From Gp6-AA40 sp035571515 (lineage in GTDB: Bacteria > Acidobacteriota > Vicinamibacteria > Vicinamibacterales > UBA2999), in the NCBI GenBank assembly GCA_035571515.1, contig DATNCQ010000233.1, positions 1 through 64,000 on the forward strand: a DNA stretch of 64,000 bases. The letters run 5' to 3'. Positions 41,946 to 49,936 of the stretch are shown here, one piece after another (the stretch's first letter is position 1; the number at the start of each line of letters is the position of its first letter). Below the pieces are notes generated by a model that had not been told where the DNA came from, searched no databases, and saw only the letters and a program-made list of their open reading frames with translations. Both the position numbers and the translations under genes were made by a program.

Positions 41946-44486
41946 TCACGGCGTATGTTGCCAGACGCGCTCGAGCCGCGCCAGTTCCCGCAGCAGCTCC
42001 TCGCGCCCGCCCTTGTGCGTGATCGCCTGCACGTGGCGGTTCAGCGCCGCGCGCTCCTCCGCCGTGACGTCCTTCGCCGTCAGGATCAGGATGGGGATCT
42101 GGCGCGCGTGCGGGTCCTCGCGCAGGCGGCGCACCACGTCGAAACCGGTCACGCCGGGCATTATCAGGTCGAGGATGATGGCGTCGGGCCTGTGCTCGAC
42201 GGCCATCGCCACGCCGTCGTTCCCGCCGTACGCCTTCAGCACTTCGATGCCGTGTCGGCGCAGCAGATCGCCGACGAACTCGACGGTGTCCGCCTCGTCG
42301 TCGATGACGAGCACCGTGCGAATGCGGCCGGCAGACGCGGTGACGGCGCGTTCGAGCACCTCGGAGAGATCCTCTTTGTCGACCGGCTTCATGAGGAAGT
42401 CCGTCGCGCCGAGGCCGAAGCCGAGCTGCTGGTCGTCGGTGATGGAGACGATGACGACCGGTATCGACCTGGTCTGCGGGTGGGACTTCAACTCGGCGAG
42501 CACCTTCCAGCCGTCTTTCTTCGGCAGCATGATGTCGAGCGTGATGGCCGCCGGCCGGATCTCGTGGGCCATCGCCACTGCCTGCTCGCCGTCGAACGCG
42601 TGCCGTACGGTGTAGCCGGCGCTGGTGATGTACTGCGTCAGCAGCTCGCTCGCGTGTGGGTCGTCCTCCGCGACGAGCACCGTGAGCCGCGCGGCACTCG
42701 GCTCCGCCGCTGGCGCGGCGGCCGCCGCCGTCACGGGCGGCTCGCGGCGCGCGCCCGTCTTCACCGGGATGGCGAAGGTGAACGTGCTCCCCTTGCCTTC
42801 GTCGCTTTCCACCCAGACACGCCCCCCGTGCAGCGTGACGAGCTGCCGGACGAGCGCGAGGCCGAGGCCGGTGCCCTGCTGCTCGCGGCCGTATGACGAG
42901 TCCACCTGTTCGAATTCGCCGAAGATGCGCGCCTGATCGTCGGGCTTGATGCCGATGCCGGTATCCGTGACCGACACGCGAAGAATCGACCCGGCCGAGG
43001 CGTCTTCCGCGATCGACGCCTTGGTGGTCACCGCGCCGTCTGGCTTGGTGAACTTGATCGCGTTGCTGAGCAGGTTGTACATGACCTGCTTGAATTTCGC
43101 CTGGTCGGCGGTCACGACCGGCAGGTCCGGCGTGACGTCGAAGCTGAGCGCAATCCCCTTCTTGATCGCCAGCGTCTTGACGATCACGTGGACGTCGCGC
43201 AGCGCGGTGCCGACGTCGAACGGCGCGAGATCGAGCGTGACACGCCCCGCTTCGACCTTGGAGAGGTCGAGGATGTCGTTGATCAGCCGGAGCAGGTGGC
43301 GTCCGCTGACGAGGATGTTCTGCACGTACCTGTCCTGGCGCTCGTTCAGGCCGCCGTACAGGTGGTCGGTGAGGATCTCCGAAAAGCCGATGATGGCGTT
43401 GAGCGGCGTCCGCAGCTCGTGGCTCATGCTGGCCAGGAACTTCGACTTCGCCCGGCTGGCCGATTCCGCGTCCTCCTTGGCCTGCTTCAACTCCGCCTCG
43501 GAGTGCTTGCGGGCGGTGACGTCGTCGAGGAAGACCGTCACGCCGCGGCCGAACGGAAAGACGCGTGCCTCGAAAATCGAATCGGCGGCGTCGCCGGAAC
43601 GCGCGAACTCCACGACCGGCGCGACGCGGCCGGTGAGCAGCGCTTCGTCGATGGCGCGCGGCAGCGGCGTGGCTTCGACCTCCGGAAACGCGGCCGCCAG
43701 CGGGTGGCCGACGACCCCGTCGCGCGGGCGTCCCCACATCCGTTCCGCGGCGCTGTTCCAGAGGTTCACCCGGCCGTCACGCCCGACGACGAACATCCCT
43801 TCGTTGATCGACTCGATCACCTCGCGCAGCCGCTCCTCCGACTGCTGCACCGCGCGCAGCATCTGGTTCTTCTGCAGCACGACGGCGGCGAACACCGCGA
43901 GAATCTGCGTCGCCGCCAGCAGCAGGATGAGCCGCAGGAACGACCGGCTCGACGAGGTGGACACGTCTGCCATCCGCAGCTCGGCGCGGTCCTTGAACAG
44001 CTGCTGGATCTGCAGCAGGTCGGTGCGTACGCGGTCGAAGGCGGGCACGCCGTCGCGCAGGTCGCGCGCCACGGCGTCGTTGACGCTCCCCTCGAGGATC
44101 GAGGCCAGCACTTCGTCCCGGGTGGTCAGGTAGGTCGCCCAGTCGCGGCCAAGCTGACGCGCCGCATTGGCCGCGGCCGGCGCGTCCAGCAGGCGCGTCT
44201 GGTCGTCGATGAGGCGCGCCACGCGCGCGTCGGCGGCTCGCGATTCGTCGGCGTACCGGACCTGCAGGTTGGCGTCCTTCGTGGTGAGCGCGTAGAGCAT
44301 GGCGCGGCGCGCTTCCTGCGTCTCGTACTGCAGGCCGCCGATGAGATCGAGACCGCGCGCGAGCCCCGCGTACATGTCCTCCGCGTCCCGCGCGGTGCGG
44401 CGCAGGTCCGCGAGAATGAACGCGCCCACGCCCAGGACGATGAGCGCGATGATGGCGAGCGGCAGCAGGATGCCGGGACGGCGCAT
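41946..44486 (-). CDS. Hybrid sensor histidine kinase with PAS and two receiver domains
   Basis: 846 residues. Two membrane helices enclose a periplasmic four-helix-bundle sensor (about 30-185). A PAS domain follows at about 220-335 (REVIESINEGMFVVGRDGRV). HisKA carries His356 in SMSHELRTPLNAIIGF and the ATPase domain has NLLSNAIKFT, DTGIGI and GTGLGLAL. Two C-terminal receivers carry TLDIMLPKKDG and ILDLIMPGVTG. A phosphorelay to the neighbouring receiver and HD-GYP proteins is likely. It lies 6 nt after the PstS-like gene, which suggests that this protein or its ligand is the signal. Confidence 0.94.
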   Translation of the reverse strand: MRRPGILLPLAIIALIVLGVGAFILADLRRTARDAEDMYAGLARGLDLIGGLQYETQEARRAMLYALTTKDANLQVRYADESRAADARVARLIDDQTRLLDAPAAANAARQLGRDWATYLTTRDEVLASILEGSVNDAVARDLRDGVPAFDRVRTDLLQIQQLFKDRAELRMADVSTSSSRSFLRLILLLAATQILAVFAAVVLQKNQMLRAVQQSEERLREVIESINEGMFVVGRDGRVNLWNSAAERMWGRPRDGVVGHPLAAAFPEVEATPLPRAIDEALLTGRVAPVVEFARSGDAADSIFEARVFPFGRGVTVFLDDVTARKHSEAELKQAKEDAESASRAKSKFLASMSHELRTPLNAIIGFSEILTDHLYGGLNERQDRYVQNILVSGRHLLRLINDILDLSKVEAGRVTLDLAPFDVGTALRDVHVIVKTLAIKKGIALSFDVTPDLPVVTADQAKFKQVMYNLLSNAIKFTKPDGAVTTKASIAEDASAGSILRVSVTDTGIGIKPDDQARIFGEFEQVDSSYGREQQGTGLGLALVRQLVTLHGGRVWVESDEGKGSTFTFAIPVKTGARREPPVTAAAAAPAAEPSAARLTVLVAEDDPHASELLTQYITSAGYTVRHAFDGEQAVAMAHEIRPAAITLDIMLPKKDGWKVLAELKSHPQTRSIPVVIVSITDDQQLGFGLGATDFLMKPVDKEDLSEVLERAVTASAGRIRTVLVIDDEADTVEFVGDLLRRHGIEVLKAYGGNDGVAMAVEHRPDAIILDLIMPGVTGFDVVRRLREDPHARQIPILILTAKDVTAEERAALNRHVQAITHKGGREELLRELARLERVWQHTP

Positions 44487-44492
44487 GGCAGA

Positions 44493-45029
44493 TCAAGAGC
44501 CGGAGGCCGACACGGTGCCCGGCGGCCGCGCCGCGACCGTGAGGCGATAGCCCGGATCGGTCGGCCCCAGCCCGTCGACGTGTATCACCTTGATCGTGTC
44601 GTCGACTTCGCTGAGACGCATGTAGCCGATGGCCCCGGGAACGTTGAACACGAAACGGCGGACGCCAAGCGCCGTATCCAGCACGCGCGGGCCGCCGGTC
44701 GCTTCACCGGTGAAGGCCGCCTGCAGCACGTACTTCTGGAACTCGGCTTCGGTCATCCGACAGACGAGGCGCAGCACCACGGCACGGTCCCCGTCACCGG
44801 CGGGGCGCATGACGACGGTGATCTTGCGGCCGTTCGCCCAACGCTGCTGACCGCCCAGGAACGCCTTGCGCAAGTCGCTGATCGACAGGTCGTTGATCGG
44901 ATTGGCGCGGTTGACGACGATCGCCAGCGCCTCCTGTCCTCCCGCCTGCGCAGCGGCCGGCGCCTGTCCGGACAGGCCAAGGATCGTGGCGAGCACGATC
45001 GTCGAACCGAATCCGGCAATGCGCCTCAT
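44493..45029 (-). CDS. Small periplasmic phosphate-binding-like (PstS-type) protein
   Basis: 178 residues. Signal peptide (SGQAPAAAQ), then a short PBP-like domain: ALAIVVNRANPINDLSISDL, RKAFLGGQQRWANGRK, and VFNVPGAIGYMRLSEVDD. The order beta strand, SxxDLRxxFLG, and GAIGY is that of single-domain relatives of the PstS phosphate receptor, about half its size. Such proteins in operons with hybrid kinases are thought to act as ligand or sensor subunits. Which anion binds here cannot be told. ATG 45029 is chosen; a GTG at 45035 is in frame. Confidence 0.75.
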   Translation of the reverse strand: MRRIAGFGSTIVLATILGLSGQAPAAAQAGGQEALAIVVNRANPINDLSISDLRKAFLGGQQRWANGRKITVVMRPAGDGDRAVVLRLVCRMTEAEFQKYVLQAAFTGEATGGPRVLDTALGVRRFVFNVPGAIGYMRLSEVDDTIKVIHVDGLGPTDPGYRLTVAARPPGTVSASGS

Positions 45030-45041
45030 CCCCACACCCGC

Positions 45042-46244
45042 TCAGAAGGTGAACGCCAGTTGCGTCGCGAACCCGTTGATCGGAACCGTATCTCGCTGCA
45101 GCGTCCGGTCGTACTGGACCTTCAGCGCGGCGAATGGCTCGAGATCGTAGCGGAGACCGAGCGAAGGCCCCTTCCTGAGGCCGATGCCGCCGAAGATCAG
45201 GTCGCGCTGCGGCGCATTGAAATACTGATAGCGGAAATACGGCGTGGCCTTCTGCGCGAACTGCTTTCCGACCTGCGAGTAGAACGCCGGCGTCGTGACG
45301 GGGCCGCCGAGGGCTGGCGCGTTGCGCAGCGCAAACCCTTCGTTGAGCAGTTCGAGCCCGTGCCCGTGATAGACGACGTGCGCGGCGAGAAGCGTCTGCT
45401 GAATGCGCCCCAGCCCACCGGGTTCGAGCCGATCGCGATACATCGACAGCCCGGCCTGGAAACCGGAGAGCGCATCGGGTTGCGCCAGCAGCGCCACGTT
45501 GAATGCCTTGCCGTTGTTCTCGTCGACGACGTTTTGCACGGGCTCGGCGAGCGGCGACCGCGACGCGCGGCCGTTGCTGACCTCCGCGACGTAGCGCAGG
45601 CCGAGGCGCCCCGACGGGATGCGCCCGTTGACCGTCACGCCCACGCCGTGCACCGGCAGCGGCCCGTCATCGTCCTCGAACTGGAACAGGAACGGCCTGC
45701 CGGTCGCCGTCTGAAACCAGGTGCCATGGTGGTAGGCCGTGTTGTAGTAGCCGATCGCGGTGTGGTACCTGCCGACGCCGATGTTCAGGAAGTCGCTCGG
45801 CTTGAACTGCAGCATCAGCCGCTCGAGATCGACGTGGAAGACGTTCTCGTCGTCCGCCTCGGTGACCAGCTCGCCGACGACCGAGGTGTTGTCGGAGAGC
45901 GTCGAGTTCATGAACAGATCGAGCTGGCCCAGCGTGAACGAGCCGTGCGTGAGCGCCTGGTCGGTGTGCAGGTAATCGAGGTCGGCGAAGCCGTGGATCT
46001 CCAGCGTCGGGCCCGCGCCGCCGCCGAGTCCCATTTCCGTCGGCGTCGTGGAGGCGGCCGGCGGCGCCTCGGCCGGGCGCACCTGCGCGTCCTTCAGCGC
46101 CTTCACTTCGGCCTCGAGCGTCTGCACGCGGGCGAGCAGATCCTGGATCAGCTGACGATCGTCGGCCGCCTGCGCCTGCGCGGCAGCGGGACGAAGCACG
46201 ATGGCAAGCGCAATCGCAAGGGCGATCCTGGCGGTCACTGGCAT
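45042..46244 (-). CDS. Outer-membrane porin-like protein with coiled-coil N-terminus
   Basis: 400 residues. Signal peptide (RPAAAQAQ), a coiled coil (LIQDLLARVQTLEAEVKALK) as in trimeric porins, then a beta barrel with amphipathic strands and a C-terminal phenylalanine (FATQLAFTF). TLEIHGFADLDYLHTDQ is the usual first strand of this family. It probably forms the channel that lets the ligand of the neighbouring binding protein through. It is the first gene of the unit: porin, binding protein, hybrid kinase, receiver, HD-GYP, with gaps of 1-12 nt throughout. Confidence 0.85.
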   Translation of the reverse strand: MPVTARIALAIALAIVLRPAAAQAQAADDRQLIQDLLARVQTLEAEVKALKDAQVRPAEAPPAASTTPTEMGLGGGAGPTLEIHGFADLDYLHTDQALTHGSFTLGQLDLFMNSTLSDNTSVVGELVTEADDENVFHVDLERLMLQFKPSDFLNIGVGRYHTAIGYYNTAYHHGTWFQTATGRPFLFQFEDDDGPLPVHGVGVTVNGRIPSGRLGLRYVAEVSNGRASRSPLAEPVQNVVDENNGKAFNVALLAQPDALSGFQAGLSMYRDRLEPGGLGRIQQTLLAAHVVYHGHGLELLNEGFALRNAPALGGPVTTPAFYSQVGKQFAQKATPYFRYQYFNAPQRDLIFGGIGLRKGPSLGLRYDLEPFAALKVQYDRTLQRDTVPINGFATQLAFTF

Positions 46245-46346
46245 TGAGCCTCCGACGACACATCACGCAGGCCCCGGCTGTCCAGGACGGGGCGAATTTT
46301 TATTGGACGGAGAAGCGAGCCGAAGGATATCAGAGGACCGAAGCGC

Positions 46347-46991
46347 TCAGAACGTCGTAACGGGTGTCCCAGCCTGGCACATCGGACACCGGTCGGCGGG
46401 ATGGTTTTCGGGCGCTTTGTACTCCGCGAGCGCGAAATTCGGCACACCGGCATTGGCCGTCGCCTCCAGCCGGTCGTACAGCTCCGCGGTGGCGAGGACC
46501 TGCCCGCCGGCGGACTTCACGATCGTTGCACACCGCGCGAGCGTCTGCCCGGTGTTGCGCACGTCGTCGACGATGAGGACGTTCTTCCCGGCAATCTGCT
46601 GCCGGTAGTAACGGCTCAGCCCGGGGCCGCGATAGGCGTCCACCATGAACGGGGCGAACATGGTCGGTGTGCCGGTGATGGCACGGCGGCTGTCGAGGAG
46701 TCCCGCGACCGTGTGCGCCAGCAGCGCGCCGCCGGTTGCCGGTCCGGCCACGACCTCCGTCTCGTCGAGCAGCGGCGCGGGCAGGAGGTCGATCAGATCC
46801 TGGGCGAACCGCCAGATGGTCGACGGATAGCGAAAGAGCTGGTGCGGGTTCAGGTAGACGCGGCCGTGAAAGCCGTTGCCGAAGTCGAAGTGGCCGTCGA
46901 GCATCAGGACCTGGAACTGCTGCAGGTCCTCGAGCGCCTTCTGGCGGATCCCGGTCTTCCGAGCAGGGCCGACTCCCAGAGCTGTGTTCAT
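46347..46991 (-). CDS. Phosphoribosyltransferase, PyrE-like (second copy)
   Basis: 214 residues. PRPP loop VLIVDDVRNTGQTLARC, the substrate end HFDFGNGFHGRVYLNPHQLF, and a CPMC motif (DRCPMCQAGTPV) near the C-terminus, all shared with the PyrE at 33878. An insertion around AGPATGGALLAHTV aligns with the flexible hood. AGGAG lies 4 nt before the ATG at 46991, which overlaps the pyrC stop by 4 nt. Position in the pyr operon suggests orotate as substrate, but the sequence is diverged and another base is possible. Confidence 0.82.
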   Translation of the reverse strand: MNTALGVGPARKTGIRQKALEDLQQFQVLMLDGHFDFGNGFHGRVYLNPHQLFRYPSTIWRFAQDLIDLLPAPLLDETEVVAGPATGGALLAHTVAGLLDSRRAITGTPTMFAPFMVDAYRGPGLSRYYRQQIAGKNVLIVDDVRNTGQTLARCATIVKSAGGQVLATAELYDRLEATANAGVPNFALAEYKAPENHPADRCPMCQAGTPVTTF

Positions 46992-48319
46992 AACGCTCCT
47001 GCCACATCCGCCGTCATGGCCAGCACGGCCTCCGCGTTGACGAACAGCGGCCGGCCGCCGACGAAGGTCGCCGCGACGCCGCCACGAAGTTCCCATCCGT
47101 CGAATGGCGTGTTCTTCGATCGCGACCGAAGCCGGCGCGCGTCGATTCGCACCTGCAGATCGGGCGCGAGGATCGTGATGTCGGCGGGCGCGCCTTCCGA
47201 CAGCGTGCCGCCGGCCACGTTGAGGATGCGCGCGGGGTTCACCGACAGCAGCTCGACCAGGCGCGAGAGCCGGATGCGTCCCGCGTGCACCAGCCGATCG
47301 AGCGAGAGCGGCACGGCGGTCTCGAGGCCGACGATGCCGAACGGCGCGCGGTCGTACTCCACCTGCTTCTCGTCGTAGTGGTGCGGCGCGTGATCGGTGG
47401 CGATGGCGTCGACCGAGCCGTCGGCGATGCCGTCGAGCAGCGCGTCGCGGTCGGCGGCCTCGCGCAGCGGCGGGTTCATCTTCGTGTTGGTGTCGTAGGG
47501 AACCGGTATCGCCAGCGCCTCGTCCGTGAGCGTGAAATGGTGCGGCGCGACCTCGCATGTGACGCGGACACCCGCGTCCTTCCCCTTGCGCACCGCGCGC
47601 AGCGACGCGCGCGCGCTCATGTGCGCGACGTGGAACGCCGAGCCGGTCAGCTCCGAGAGCAGGATGCCGCGCTCGACGCCGAGCGCCTCGGCGGCGCCGG
47701 GCATGCCGCGCAGCCCGAGCGACGCGGCGTAGTAGCCCTCGTGCGCGACGGCATCTCCCTTCAACGACGGGTCCTCGCAGTGCTCGATGACCGGCATGCC
47801 GAACATCCCGGCGTATTCGAGCGCGCGCCGCAGCAGCATGGCCGTCTTGGTCGGATGCCCGTCGTCGGTGATCGCGACACAGCCGGCCTTGCGGAGGTCG
47901 CCGATGTCGGCCAGCAGCTCGCCCTGCGAGCCGCGCGACACGGCCCCGATCGGGTAGACACGCGCGAGGTTGGCTTCCCGCGCCTTGTCCAGGATGTAGG
48001 TCGTGACGTTGGCGTCGTCGTTGACCGGGGTGGTGTTCGGCATGCACGCGACGGCGGTGAAGCCGCCCGCGACCGCCGCCGCCGTGCCGGTCGCGACCGT
48101 CTCCTTGTGCTCCTGTCCCGGCTCGCGCAGGTGGACGTGCATGTCGATGAACCCGGGGCAGACGACGAGGCCGCCGGGGATCTCGATGACGGTGGCGCCG
48201 TCGGCGGGCAGGTCGGCGCCGACGCGCGCGATGCGATCGCCGTCGATGAGCACGTCGCGCACGCCGTCGATCCGGTTGGCGGGATCGACGACGCGTCCGC
48301 CCTTAAGCAGCCTCTTCAT
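46988..48319 (-). CDS. pyrC: Dihydroorotase (PyrC, class I type)
   Basis: 443 residues, the long type I form. It has metal ligands HxH in GFIDMHVHLREPGQ, His in VIEHCEDPSL, His in AFHVAHMSAR and Asp in AIATDHAPHHYDEKQ. The position of the usual carboxylated lysine reads AITDDGHPTKTAMLLR, as in Aquifex-like enzymes that pair with PyrB, so a carbamylated lysine is not assured. It closes carbamoyl-aspartate to dihydroorotate. It overlaps pyrB by 17 nt, so coupling to PyrB is likely. Confidence 0.93.
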   Translation of the reverse strand: MKRLLKGGRVVDPANRIDGVRDVLIDGDRIARVGADLPADGATVIEIPGGLVVCPGFIDMHVHLREPGQEHKETVATGTAAAVAGGFTAVACMPNTTPVNDDANVTTYILDKAREANLARVYPIGAVSRGSQGELLADIGDLRKAGCVAITDDGHPTKTAMLLRRALEYAGMFGMPVIEHCEDPSLKGDAVAHEGYYAASLGLRGMPGAAEALGVERGILLSELTGSAFHVAHMSARASLRAVRKGKDAGVRVTCEVAPHHFTLTDEALAIPVPYDTNTKMNPPLREAADRDALLDGIADGSVDAIATDHAPHHYDEKQVEYDRAPFGIVGLETAVPLSLDRLVHAGRIRLSRLVELLSVNPARILNVAGGTLSEGAPADITILAPDLQVRIDARRLRSRSKNTPFDGWELRGGVAATFVGGRPLFVNAEAVLAMTADVAGAL

Positions 48320-49283
48320 GTTCCGCTCCGCCCGCCAGCAGGTAGAGAACCGCCATGCGCACCGCGACGCCGTTGGCGACCTGGTCGAGAATCACCGAGT
48401 AGGGGCCGTCGGCGACCTCCGACGCGATCTCGACGCCGCGGTTCATCGGACCGGGGTGCATGATCATCACGTCGGGTCTGGCGAGCGTCAGGCGCGCCTC
48501 GGTCATGCCGAACACGTTGAAGTACTCGCGCAGCGACGGGAAGAACGCGCCTTCCATCCGTTCGAGCTGGATCCTCAGCAGCATGATGACGTCGGCGTCC
48601 TTGACCGCCGCGTCGACGCTGCTGGTGGCGGTGACGCCGAATCGGCGGATGTCGGCGGGCATCAGCGTCGGCGGGCCGCACACCCAGACGTCCGCCCCCA
48701 TCTTCGTCAGCAGCAGGATGTTCGACCGCAGCACGCGGCTGTGCAGCAGGTCGCCGACGATGGCGACCTTCAGCCCCCGCAGCCGCTGTTTCCGCTCGCG
48801 GATCGTGTACGCGTCGAGCAGCGCCTGCGTCGGGTGCTCGTGCATGCCGTCGCCCGCGTTGATGATGGCGGACCGGCAGATGCGCGACAGGAGGTGGCAC
48901 GCGCCCGAGGAGGAATGGCGCAGCACGATCATGTCGGGCCGCATGGCCTCGAGATTCAGCGCGGTGTCCGCCAGCGTCTCGCCCTTCACCACGCTGGACG
49001 TCGCAATCGCGATGTTCAGCGTGTCGGCGCTGAGGCGCTTTTCGGCGATCTCGAACGAGGTGCGCGTGCGCGTGCTCGGCTCGAAGAACAGGTTGACGAC
49101 CGTCTTGCCGCGCAGCGCCGGGACCTTCTTGATGGGGCGCGAGGCGATTTCCTTCATCGCGTCGGCGGTGTCGAGGACCAGCGTGATTTCCTCGGGGATG
49201 AGGTCCGAGATGCCCAGCAGGTCCTTGGACCGGAGCGAGGTGATGGCCGTCTGGCGATCGACGTCGTGAACCGTGGCGCTCAT
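48303..49283 (-). CDS. pyrB: Aspartate carbamoyltransferase catalytic chain
   Basis: 326 residues. Carbamoyl-phosphate loop NLFFEPSTRTRTSFEIAEK, HPTQALLDAYTIRERK, and the aspartate-binding MHPGPMNRGVEI. No PyrI regulatory chain is encoded nearby, so it is probably unregulated or complexed with the adjacent PyrC. The start is the ATG at 49283, overlapping the pyrR stop by 4 nt. This is the first enzyme of the pyrimidine route after carbamoyl phosphate; carA and carB are not in the window. Confidence 0.96.
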   Translation of the reverse strand: MSATVHDVDRQTAITSLRSKDLLGISDLIPEEITLVLDTADAMKEIASRPIKKVPALRGKTVVNLFFEPSTRTRTSFEIAEKRLSADTLNIAIATSSVVKGETLADTALNLEAMRPDMIVLRHSSSGACHLLSRICRSAIINAGDGMHEHPTQALLDAYTIRERKQRLRGLKVAIVGDLLHSRVLRSNILLLTKMGADVWVCGPPTLMPADIRRFGVTATSSVDAAVKDADVIMLLRIQLERMEGAFFPSLREYFNVFGMTEARLTLARPDVMIMHPGPMNRGVEIASEVADGPYSVILDQVANGVAVRMAVLYLLAGGAEHEEAA

Positions 49284-49837
49284 ACCGTCGCCTCCTGCTG
49301 CAGGACCACCTCGTCGTTGCCGTCGGTCTCCTGCAGCCGTACCTGGACGCTTTCCTCGGGATTGGTCGGCAGGTTCTTGCCGACGTAGTCCGCCTTGATC
49401 GGCAGCTCGCGGTGCCCGCGGTCGACGAGGACGATCAGCTGGATGCCCTTCGGCCGGCCGAAATCGATCAACGCGTCGAGCGCCGCCCTCGTCGTCCGCC
49501 CCGTGTAGAGCACGTCGTCGACGAGGAGAATCGTCTTGTTGTCGATGGAGAACGGAATCTCGGTGCGGCGGATGACCGGCTGCGGGCCGACCGGGTTCCG
49601 CATCAGGTCGTCGCGATAGAGCGTGATGTCGAGCGCGCCGGTCGGCACCTCGTCGCCCGTAATCTGCTTCAGCGTGCGCGCGAGCCGGCGCGCGATGTAG
49701 ACGCCGCGCGTGCGGATGCCGACGAGCGCGACGTGTTCCACGCCTTTGTTACGCTCGACGATTTCGTGGGCGATGCGGGTGAGGGTGCGGGCGATGCGAT
49801 CCGCGTCCATGACGACCGCGGACTTGCTGTCAGGCAT
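49280..49837 (-). CDS. pyrR: PyrR, pyr regulator / uracil phosphoribosyltransferase
   Basis: 185 residues from the ATG at 49837, which has AGAGGTG with suitable spacing. PRPP loop TILLVDDVLYTGRTTRAALD, ALVGIRTRGVYIARRL, and DITLYRDDLMRNPVG match PyrR. In Bacillus it binds pyr mRNA and also converts uracil to UMP. A GTG three codons earlier is a weaker start. It heads the minus-strand pyr operon. A small hairpin abuts its Shine-Dalgarno sequence. Confidence 0.94.
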   Translation of the reverse strand: MPDSKSAVVMDADRIARTLTRIAHEIVERNKGVEHVALVGIRTRGVYIARRLARTLKQITGDEVPTGALDITLYRDDLMRNPVGPQPVIRRTEIPFSIDNKTILLVDDVLYTGRTTRAALDALIDFGRPKGIQLIVLVDRGHRELPIKADYVGKNLPTNPEESVQVRLQETDGNDEVVLQQEATV

Positions 49838-49840
49838 GTT

Positions 49841-49868
49841 CACCTCTTCGCGGACTCGCAGGACCGCG
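49841..49868 (-). promoter_or_regulatory. Possible PyrR translational operator overlapping the pyrR ribosome site
   Basis: In the transcript CGCGG and CCGCG (49868-49864 and 49853-49849) form a 5-bp stem with a ten-base loop that ends exactly at AAGAGGTG, the ribosome site. The sequence AGTCCGCGAAGAGGT is reminiscent of the PyrR-binding consensus ARUCCNGNGAGGYU, with extra bases. A repressor bound here would block initiation, as described for mycobacterial PyrR. Confidence 0.35.
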
Positions 49869-49894
49869 TTAAAGAGCTGAGACAGTATACCGCA

Positions 49895-49923
49895 GGCTGG
49901 TTGGTGGATGGATGGTTGGTGGT
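49895..49923. repeat. Word repeat GGTTGGTGGATGG in the pyr divergent promoter region
   Basis: GGCTGGTTGGTGGATGGATG then GTTGGTGGTT. This low-complexity stretch supplies the -35 and spacer of the pyrK promoter, so it cannot be dismissed as inert. Confidence 0.6.
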
Positions 49924-49929
49924 TATACT
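49901..49929 (+). promoter_or_regulatory. Promoter of pyrKDF, probably leaderless
   Basis: TTGGTG (49901-49906), a 17-nt spacer of GGATGG words and TATACT (49924-49929). The ATG at 49937 lies 7 nt later, so the transcript would begin at or next to the start codon. No Shine-Dalgarno sequence exists. Confidence 0.5.
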
Positions 49930-49936
49930 CGCCGGA

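Noticed and set aside
43188..46247. A 1,019-residue open frame on the plus strand
   Set aside because: It lies opposite the hybrid kinase, binding protein and porin, all of which have clear motifs. The composition is typical of a GC-rich shadow frame.
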